A stretch of 64,000 bases of DNA from the NCBI RefSeq assembly GCF_022581195.2, contig NC_061470.1, positions 496,001-560,000 on the forward strand. Reading direction: 5' to 3'. Shown here in pieces: positions 55,504 to 64,000 of this stretch. Each line of letters starts with the position of its first letter. Position 1 is the stretch's first letter. The notes beneath the pieces are model-generated. The model saw only the letters and a program-made list of their open reading frames with translations, did no database searches and was not told where the DNA came from. Position numbers and translations under genes: made by a program. This DNA comes from Helicoverpa zea. Lineage: Eukaryota > Arthropoda > Insecta > Lepidoptera > Noctuidae.

Positions 55504-58500
55504 TCACAGGCTGGGCTTGTCGGCGGGCTTGGCGGCGGCTGCGGAGGCGCGCGGCGCGGGGCGGGCGAGCGCGCGGTGCAGGCGCTGCGCCGGCAGCTCC
55601 ACCAGCAGCGCCAGTGGGAGCGCCGCCATGTACGACACCGCCGCCACGCCGAACCACTCCACGATCTGCCGGACACGCCGCGTCAGTACACAGGGAGGCA
55701 CATGCAGGGCAGGACAGGCGGGGTGTACTCACCGCGGACTGGCGGTCCAGCATGGAGGGCATGAGGCGCGCCGCCACCAGCGACTTGTTGATGGGCATGT
55801 GCAGCAGCAGCGCGCCGAACGACAGCCGCGCCCAGCCCGCCCACCCGCGCCACGACAGCACGCGCCGCACGCCCGCTGCAACACCACACTTACTCACAAC
55901 ACAGCATTGTGTGAAAGAGCCACTATAGCCCTGAACCGCAAAAGGCGTTTCAACGAATACGACCCGTCGTGTAGAACTAGTGATCCATTATGAAATGAAT
56001 GGACGTCACAAAACAAAAAAATCTTCGTACTTACTTAGACACACACTTATCTATTTTCCTTAGGAATAAGAAACATCGCCTCCTCACAAAATCTAACGCA
56101 TTTTTAAAGTTGTCATCGTTTGTTTCGAAATAAACATTCTTTGATGGCAATTGAAAGGCGATGTCAATAAGTTGTACTCACAGTGCACGCCGTTCATGGC
56201 GCCGAGCAGCGCCAAGGCGACGAAGAAGGAGAAGACGGGGCGCTCGAGCGCGGCCAGCGCGGCGGCGGCCAGGCGCGCGGGCGGCCCGCGGCCCAGCGCC
56301 AGCGGAGACGCCGCCACCCACCACGCCGCCGCCGGCACGCTCGCCACCGACACCCAGCCGAACACCTGCAGCACCGCACACAACTCACTGCACCACGTTG
56401 CTTGTTCAAGTAGCGTGAAACTTGCCAAAGAAGAGAACTATACCTATACGTACATTACAACAGGCTTAAGAAAATAATGATGCTGAATAATTGCTGTTAT
56501 TCGTACACTACAGACATATCACTTTTCCTAACCACCACGTATATTTTTTACACTTGCAATTATCTAGATAATGGACTATGATCAACGTCCTATTATTTAC
56601 GTGATGCATTGAAGGCGTACGCTCTTTGATTGTAGGCATTACAGTAAAGTGCATGTTGTGTTCCGGCTCGGCTCCAGCATAATCTGAACGTGTTGGAATA
56701 TTACAGGCATTAGCGAGACGTTACATTGTTGACACAAGCAATCACACACATCAACATGTATTATTACAAGACTAACGATAGGCTTAACATACATAGTTGT
56801 TAGCGTTATAAGATCATACATCCTGCATACAACAGCGAATTGCAATTGTTTCTGATGGTAGATAAATGTGATGTTGTCGTTGTCAATACTTGTCGGTTGG
56901 AAAATGGTTGGATAGCATGTCATTCATCACAAGCTTCTTAGTATTACCTACATGTAGGGCTGCCATCCATCCGGGTTTCCCCGGATTTGTCCTCGTTTGG
57001 AGGCCGTCCGGGCGGGGTTTCAAGAAGTGTCCGGGAAAAACCCGGACACTTTTCATGTAAGGAAGCACCTCATTGAATTTAAGTATGTATATGACAATAG
57101 TAAATGGATTACAAATTAGGTATCATTTTGTTTAAAAAAAATCGTACTCGTTCGGGGAAAAAATGCGATTTACGCCAAATGTCCGGGTTTTTTTATTGTT
57201 TGTCCGGGTTTGGCGAAATTCGAGATGGCAGCCCTACCTACATGCACTTCTCATTAAATAAACCAATAGGTAACATCCGAATGTTCATTCTTAGTGAATA
57301 AATATAAATACGGTACATACTGTTAAATAGGATGGTAAATAATGACGATTACAACATATCTTTCACGTCGCTTTATCACTTATGTATGGTTGAAACAATG
57401 TTCGTTTTGATTACGTCCATCGCTCAACAATGTAATCTGCCGGGCAGCTGCAGATAATACGCAGGAACCAGTTGAGGAATAGCCGATAGCGTGCGTCACG
57501 CTCGTTAGTTATTGCAAAGGGAAATGAGGAGGTCAGCATTGCAGAAAGATACGACACGATCAAAGAGAAAATAGCTTGGCTTATCTTCTACAGAAACTAT
57601 AAATGCAGCTTGAACGCTGCTACTTCAAAGTTCTGAGTCTAAAACAAATGGCGAAACGCGAGTCACTGATGCACAGACTGAGCACTTCGTCAAGTCGTGA
57701 GCTCCAGTGTCACTGTGCTCTGTGTGACAAGCTGCTCTAGCGGTACCTTGTAGCGCGACAGCGGCACGTCGTGGTCGAGCAGCGCGTGGTGCAGGTGCGC
57801 CAGCAGCAGCCCCGCCAGCGCGCCCGGCACGTTGCCCAGCGGCGACTGGTACAGCACGTTGAACGACCGCTCCCCGTCGTACGCCAGCCGCACCGACCTG
57901 ACCACGGAACATGCCTCAGTCAAGCAGCAGAGTCCGAACCCACAGAGCTAATGTTATAGCATCTTGGTAGACTTACTCAGGACGATGCATGACGTAGGTG
58001 GGCACGAGCTGCCAGGAGTAGGCGAGGCCGAACAGCAGCGCGATGGAGGCGAGCAGCAGCGCGCCGAGCACGGCCAGCGCCGCGCGCCGCCAGCGCCACA
58101 GCACCAGCGTCAGGGCCAGGCACGCCGCGTACAGCTGCATGTCCGCCGCCAGGTACCTGCACAGACAGGTCACAGCTAACACTCAGTGGCAAGGCCTTAT
58201 GTGATGGAGTTTCATCTTAGATCTGACTGATATGATGATGATGATGATGTCCTCCTAGCCGATTATCGGCTACGGCGGCTGTTCTCATGTAAGGAGATTA
58301 GCCAACTACGCAGGACATATTATAGTGCACGAGCATTTGCGCAGATACAGGTGCACTCACTATTCCTTAACTCTCATAGCCCGATGGGATGGTAATCCGA
58401 CACGACCGGAGAGAGATCAGGCGCAGGACCGACATTTACGTGCTCTCCGATGCACGGGTGTATCAATCACCAGCTTCCAGGCTCCGGGCTGCTTTGTGAA

Positions 58501-61500
58501 AGTCTTCTAAAACCCACAAGGCGATTTCGGCCCGACTCGGGAATCGAACCCGAGACCTCGTGCTTAGCAGCCGCACTTGCGACAGCTAGACCAACGAGGC
58601 AGTTAAAAGTTTTGACTGATATAGAATAAGATGGCCATAGTGTGTACTGACCAGGTCTGTATGAGGCACTTGTCGTCCGCGTGCAGGATGTTGTTGAGGT
58701 AGAGCAGATGCGTCCACCACTTGCGGCGGCACACGGCGGCCTCGCTGCCCACCAGCGGCGCCCACAACGGCCCGCGGCCCAGGCGCTCCCACCACGACGC
58801 CGCGAACCAGACCACCATCCAGTACGATGGAGACACCCTGCACCACAACAAATATATTATTTATTCAGATTTTTTACACTTTTTAAATTTTTCCCATTAT
58901 AATGTGTGTGTCCCTGCCTGATGATCCTATTGAGCATGGTCTCCACGAAGGTGGAGAAGGGCGGCACGTGCTCCCCGCGGCGCCGTTGCTGCAGCAGCTT
59001 GTGCGCCAGGAGGAACGACGACATGATGAAGAAGATCTGCACCACCAGCGTGCTGTTCGTCATGAGGACCACGTCTATTGAGCCGCGGATCTGTGGATAA
59101 TAACGACACTTTACGTACTTTCAATAATACCTTGCATACTTTTCTATTCCTTACAAAAACTGAGAGCAGACGAGAGGCTCTGGTCTGAGTGTGGTGAAGC
59201 GTGGTGACCTGTTCGTATATCCTGGTGTCGGTGAGGTAGGTCTGCGTGGTGATCCAGCAGACGTGCTCGATGATGACGACCAGCATGGTGAGTACGCGCA
59301 GCCCGTCGAAGCTGGCGAGGTCGGTGCGCGCCGAGCGCGGCGGCGGCGCCAGCAGCGCGCGCCAACAGCCCGGCAGCGACCACGCCAGCGCCCACTCCGC
59401 ACCTGATCAACGAACAATTACGGGACTTTGAGAACGTGTCTTTGTAGCTCAGTTGGATGGCGGATTTTGTACATGTCAGCTGAAATGAATAGATACCTAA
59501 AAACTACATCTTCATCTGACAATAATTGGTCAGCCTGAGTAGCCCAGTCATCCATTGATATTTCGCAACTTGTACTAGTTAGTTCCAACCCCGGCGCTGC
59601 ACTGGCTGCTCGGCTAATGAAAGTGCTCGCGCTGCGGTTGGACAGCGCGCAAACACGAAAGATCCGCACCCGACACTCCCGCGCAACAGTTACATCATAT
59701 TGTTTACTCGACTGCCGACAGTCACGTCATCACCGGAACTCGCATTACTTAAGAGAACAACTTATTTGAATATTGTAAAGGTCTTGCTTTTGTTAAAGAT
59801 ATCACCGCGGGGTTCTGAACTAGAAAGTAAATAAAATCAGATTACTGATTATGAAAAAAAGTTTGTCTCAAGTACTTAGCAGGCTTTAACGTATAGTCAA
59901 TAGCCTTTTTATTTTTTGTGGTAGGTACAGTACTTGTTGGGAAAGCATAAAGAACCGCATAGCAAATCATAGTTGGAAGTATTTTTTGTGGTTAACAGCA
60001 CGAATAAATAACTAGTGATTGCTGCAATGAACGCGCGCTGCCGACTGCCAGGCAGGCGAGGCAGTAGTTATACCTAGCAACTTGGAAGAATACTGAGCGT
60101 TGTTATGCATGTTATTATTTATTGTTATTATAAATTGCTGTGAAAATTAACTCAAGTGATGTGCTCTTGTATGTCTAATACTGAGTAACTTTGTTCCGTA
60201 AGAGTCAGTGAAATGCCACCAGGTATACCATTTATAAATATCTCTCATCACACAGAACACGATGTCCTGTCTCTACAATGTGTGTGTTTACTCTTGCTAC
60301 CTGCTGCGAGTAATACATCAGATTTTTTGTCATCAGTCTGTCGAATTGCATTACACATGCGCAAGCGCCGCTGCGCCACTGACCCGAACGATAGCTCAAT
60401 GTGTGTTTACGCAAATTTCTTTATTTCCAACTTCTGTATTTTACGTAAAATTACCTTAATTACGTACATTATGCAGGCCGTTTAGTTATAAAACCCGTAA
60501 TACTAATATATTTTCAAAATAATAGCTATATAGTGAGGGATTGACCGTAACGTGACGTAACGTAACCGCTGTAATGACACTCACCAGGGGCCCGATTCTC
60601 CTAAGTTAATAATGTCAAAATCGAATAGAAATCGAATCGCAATATGATCGCAATAGCAGTTTTAACCATATCAGGCATTCTGCTACTAATAAAAGACCAA
60701 TCGTATTCGATTGACATTTGATTGGTGTGCGATTGGTCTGCTATTTTGGTGATTTTGGTCAATACGGTAGTTTGCTGTACAATCATTTTGCAATCGCAAA
60801 TCATTTGCAGACAAAATGATTCATTATTGAATGACAGAAAAGGATAAAAACGTTTATTTCAAAGAAAAAATAGCGGAATGCCACATACGTTTCAATCGTA
60901 ATCGAGTCGGGATTGGATCGCAGTCGAATCGAGTCGAACGTGAATCGTATGGCGCTTAAGTAAAATTAGGAGAATCGGGCCCCAGACCAATCGCACACCA
61001 ATCAAATGTCAATCGAATACGATTGGTCTTTTATTAGTAGCAGAATGCCTGATATGGTTAAAACTGCTATTGCTATCATATTGCGATTCGATTTCTATTC
61101 GATTTTGACATTATTAACTTAGGAGAATCGGGCCCCAGATCCCACACAGGCTGTCATCAAACTATTAGCAACAATGACTATGTTTACCGGTTCCCTGAAC
61201 ACAATAATGTTAGCTATTTTACCAACTATTTGTGCTTTGGCAATACCGCCATTATAAGGCGTTAAGCAGCAAGTTCGTGATAGTAAGCTAACAGTGACAA
61301 ATCGCACTTTCCACTGTTAGCAGTAGAATGAATCATCTGTTACTGATGCATTATCTTCATTCTATAATAATCAGAAGTTTACTTGGTGTGGTGCGGGCGG
61401 CCTTTTTTGTCTAGTCGTAGGGAGTATATAAAAGAGGTACCTTCTAAGAAGTAGTACATAAGAGAGTAAATAAGAAATACATAGAGATAGTACATAAGGT

Positions 61501-62659
61501 AACCTCAACATGGTTTTTACATTCCTCTTTCCATTTGATCCTCTTTAACAAATAGGCAGATCATCAACCTATCAGTCTCAAGTTGTCAATAGACCGTGAA
61601 AATGTGACGTGACAAGTAAACTAGGGTTGTGAGCCGTCAGGGGCCACTCCGGTAGATATTACCTAACAGCCGCGTGACGAGCGATCGGATGGTTTGCTGA
61701 CCTGTCGGAATTTGGTAATCAAGCTTATGGTCGACTAGTTGTTGGCGCCGACTTTGGAAAACAGCTGTAATCTGCAGAACTGCTGTAAGATATATGTTGC
61801 ATGTCTCATTTTGGTGTTGTAACTATGTTTAGCTAGTATCGACTATTTACCTAATCATAAATAACGTCTGACGCTCTGAGATGCATCCCCGTGCATCTTA
61901 AATGATCCATCATAGGTCACCGTGACCTCTTCAGGCATAGGATTATCACTCTTTTTGTGATGGCTTTAGTTAATATCCGCCATCTAGTTTCGGCGCCCTA
62001 TTTGTTAGAAGTCAGCACGTCTTCTGGGGCCCGATTCTCCTAAGTTAATAATGTCAAAATTGAATATAAATCGAATCGCAATATGATCGCAATAGCAGTT
62101 TTAACGCATATCGGGCATTCTGCTACTAATATAAGACCAATCGTATTCCAACGACATTCGATTGGTTTGCGATTGGTCTGCTATTTTGGTGATTTTGGTC
62201 TATACGATAGTTTGCTCTACAATCATATTGCAATCATAAATCATTTCTAGACAAAATGATTCATTATAGAATGACAGAAAAGGATAAAAACGTTTATTTC
62301 AAAGAGAAAATAGCGGAATGCCACATACGCTTCAATCGTAATCCAGTCGGGATTGGATCTCAGTCGAGCCGAGTCGAACGTGAATCGTATGTCGCTTATG
62401 TAAAATAAGGAGAATCGGCCCCCTGGTTGAAGTGTTACCTTTCCTGGCGTGTTCTGGCAGCGTGAGGTCGAGCGCGGTGCTGACGGCCGCCAGCGCCAGC
62501 AGCGCGGCCAGCACGCCGGCCAGCGCGCGCTGGCTGGGCGACAGCGGAGACTGCGCGGGCGCGGCGGCCGAGCCGGCGCCGGCGCAGTAGTCCAGCCGCA
62601 GCAGCCGCGCCGACAGGTTGTAGCGCGACCACGTGCTCGCGTTCACGCACGCACTGAAC
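55504..62659 (-). CDS. NRF-6-like acyltransferase-3 membrane protein (5' end outside window)
   Basis: Nine minus-strand exons join in phase: 62439-62659, 59209-59402, 58918-59090, 58652-58837, 57977-58156, 57747-57897, 56182-56365, 55733-55875, 55504-55665; about 530 residues, stop TGA. The first visible exon ends a cysteine-bearing extracellular domain (SACVNASTWSRYNL, YCAGAG) and starts a membrane segment. The acyltransferase-3 domain follows, with FDGLRVLTMLVVIIEHVCW holding the family's conserved His. NSTLVVQIFFIMSSFLLAH, CLIQTWYLAADMQLY and at least eight hydrophobic helices come after. The family is named for the C. elegans nose-resistant-to-fluoxetine protein and is proposed to move or acylate lipids; the substrate here is unknown. 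The intron after 58918 uses a GC donor. Confidence 0.9.
56955..57236. mobile_element. hAT-type MITE
   Basis: 282 bp between terminal inverted repeats TAGGGCTGCCATC and GATGGCAGCCCTA, flanked by an exact 8-bp duplication CCTACATG (56947-56954 and 57237-57244). Eight-base duplications and TAGGG ends are hAT hallmarks. TGTCCGGG words recur inside. In an NRF-6-like gene intron. Confidence 0.9.
58218..58604 (-). mobile_element. tRNA-derived SINE with TGA-repeat tail
   Basis: On the minus strand the head reads GCCTCGTTGGTCTAGCTGTC (A box TGGTCTAGCTG) and GGGTTCGATTCCCGAG (B box). The body follows, with a 3' tail of (CAT)n at 58218-58240. It is the best-preserved SINE of the window; a fragment lies at 545-658. 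Confidence 0.88.
59403..60586. other. Intron of the NRF-6-like gene, no clear content
   Basis: No supported exon or named repeat. Short frames at 59418-59669 and 60213-60485 lack domains. Confidence 0.5.
60587..60983 (+). repeat. MITE family A, copy 2
   Basis: Same ends and length as 35243-35639, with few differences. Confidence 0.85.
60984..61136 (-). repeat. MITE family A, reversed partial copy
   Basis: Begins AGACCAATCGCACACCAATC directly after copy 2 and ends with the family terminus GGAGAATCGGGCCCC. It is the first ~150 bp of the family in reverse. Confidence 0.85.
62026..62422 (+). repeat. MITE family A, copy 3
   Basis: More diverged copy; its right end lies 16 bp from the donor site of the NRF-6-like exon that ends at 62439. 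Confidence 0.85.
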
Positions 62660-62713
62660 CTGGGAACATAAGCGTAGCTATGTGAACGTTGACAAAAGTC
62701 AAACGTATTTGGC

Positions 62714-62851
62714 CTTACTACAAAAACTTAAACATCTGTTTTACACTTGTCTAAAAAAAATGTGGCTGCAAAATGAGCCATATGTCAACGTCATAATCTG
62801 TCATTTTTTTAGACAAGTCTTAAACTGATGTTTAAAAGTTTTTGTGGTAAG
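62714..62851. repeat. Short inverted-repeat MITE
   Basis: 138 bp that fold back on themselves: CTTACTACAAAAACTTAAAC at the left against GTTTAAAAGTTTTTGTGGTAAG-type sequence at the right, with TAGACAAGT inside. A half copy is at 10801-10866. Confidence 0.8.
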
Positions 62852-63275
62852 ACGGATTGTGTGAATTGTGTCTATCAAGATGTCATTTTCTTAGGTGCTG
62901 TTTTTTAGGGGGATTCTGTCAGCGCAGTTTGTAATCAGAATTAAGCAGTTCTAAAAGGATTAGTAAGGCTAAGATGACTTGACCAAGTTTACCAATTAAA
63001 AAATACTTTGTATATAAAGACACCGCCTATGATTATATAACACGTAACAGTGCCACTAATGAGCTATATTCAGCTAATGATAACATTAGTATGCGTAAAA
63101 CAAGCGCGGCGCCACATTACAATAAACATTGATTACGAAAACTTATAGAAGGGCCATTATCATTAAATATTTGGGTTAAACTGTTACTCTTCACTCTCAC
63201 TCTCGTCACTAAAATACTAAAAAGAGGAAGATTTGGTTGTTCATCGATTAGGCTCCAGAACTACTGAACCGATTT

Positions 63276-63298
63276 GATAGATAGATAGATAGATAGAT
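63276..63298 (+). repeat. GATA microsatellite
   Basis: Six tandem GATA units. Confidence 0.9.
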
Positions 63299-63456
63299 CA
63301 TTTATTTGTCATAACATGAGTATCATGCAGATGGTACAAAGAAACGTGGCAAAGTACAGACATGTTTGGCCTTTCGGCGTACAAATATAAAGATGAGTTT
63401 ACATTGCAATGTCAAATGTCATTAATTAAATTATCACAATTGAATAATTATTTCAC

Positions 63457-63796
63457 TGTTAGGAAGCTACGGTATCTGCGCTGAACATGGGCTATGTTTT
63501 ATCCGGGTGCGGGAAGAAGTTTCCCCGGGACGCATGTTGTCTGCGCCATACCTACGCCTAGTGATTTTTAATAGCAACAAGTTACACTTTGATGTGATAC
63601 TATCAAATAATTATTTTTTTGTTTTACGTTCACCCGCAAACTTTTTATATTACTCACTTCTATATTGTACACGGTTGCGTCGCCAGAAAATCTATAATTT
63701 CATTTTGTAAAATATCAAGAATTCAGATTATTAAACCTGTATTGCGAAGAAACTGAGGTTTTCATTATTAAACTTCCAAATGTCCACCACTGGACA
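63457..63796 (+). mobile_element. Probable 5' LTR of an LTR retrotransposon running off the window
   Basis: Starts TGTTAGGAAGCTACGG and ends CCACTGGACA (TG...CA). Four bases later comes TGGCGACCGTGACAGGAC at 63802, the kind of primer-binding region that follows insect LTRs. ATTAAA words precede the end. The remaining ~180 bp would be its leader. The second LTR and coding part lie outside, so the boundaries are provisional. Confidence 0.6.
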
Positions 63797-64000
63797 TTAA
63801 ATGGCGACCGTGACAGGACGGATTTGCAAAAATTCGGATCGACTACGAAGACAAAGGAATTCTCACTAAAAGGAAATCTACCAAAGATTCATCGTGGAGG
63901 ACTACAGACGCAAGAACACTATAATAGAAGACAACTAAGCCAGCCAGGTCGGTCAGAAGAACTCGCCGCGCCCAGCCTTAGCTTCTACTCCGTCGAGGTT

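Noticed and set aside
55469..55993. Plus-strand frame of 174 codons
   Set aside because: Antisense to the last two NRF-6-like exons and their intron; composition follows the GC content only.
59440..59470. tRNA-like string GTAGCTCAGTTGGATGGCGG
   Set aside because: Resembles a tRNA D-arm and A box, but no anticodon arm, B box or acceptor stem follows.

Overview
The window looks like nuclear DNA of a moth or butterfly (Lepidoptera). The exons are GC-rich and short, the introns are long and AT-rich, and nearly every kilobase of non-coding DNA carries repeats of types common in lepidopteran genomes: two tRNA-derived SINEs, RTE-type LINE tails, Jockey/CR1 LINEs, Tc1 elements, foldback elements and MITEs. 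I reconstructed genes by joining exons at GT-AG (once GC-AG) sites with matching phase. The species cannot be named from the sequence.

Layout. (1) 1-14.2 kb, plus: the 3' part of a TLDc-domain gene of MEAK7/TLDC1 type. Its introns hold an intact Tc1 element (927-2527) and a nest in which an old repeat was broken by a LINE (4746-8030) and by a solo LTR (8121-9363). (2) 14.66-25.28 kb, plus: PEX12, complete in 7 exons. Its large intron holds a full-length Jockey LINE (16441-23706, 12-bp target duplication), itself split by an element with a ~2-kb inverted-repeat hairpin. (3) 29.0-34.25 kb, minus: a four- or five-exon gene that I read as a host homologue of the poxin/P26 cGAMP-nuclease family. 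(4) 36.2-37.7 kb, plus: ALKBH7, complete in 5 exons. (5) 38.6-51.9 kb, minus: a ZAD plus C2H2 zinc-finger gene whose 11.5-kb intron is a pile of nested transposons, including a decayed IS630/Tc1-like element with a spliced transposase. (6) 52.4-53.8 kb, plus: SmD3, 570 bp head-to-head with the zinc-finger gene. (7) 55.5 kb to the right edge, minus: the C-terminal two thirds of an NRF-6-like acyltransferase-3 membrane protein. (8) 63.46 kb to the end: apparently a 5' LTR and primer-binding site of an LTR retrotransposon.

The genes do not form a pathway. They cover mTOR/lysosome-linked signalling (MEAK7 type), peroxisome import (PEX12), cyclic-dinucleotide degradation (poxin-like), mitochondrial 2-oxoglutarate chemistry (ALKBH7), transcription control (ZAD-ZNF), splicing (SmD3) and membrane acyl transfer (NRF-6 type). 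The most interesting items are the intron-bearing poxin-like host gene, the long hairpin inside a PEX12 intron, the TE nest inside the zinc-finger gene with its paired occupied and empty insertion sites, and a tandem repeat that begins inside the last codons of the TLDc gene.
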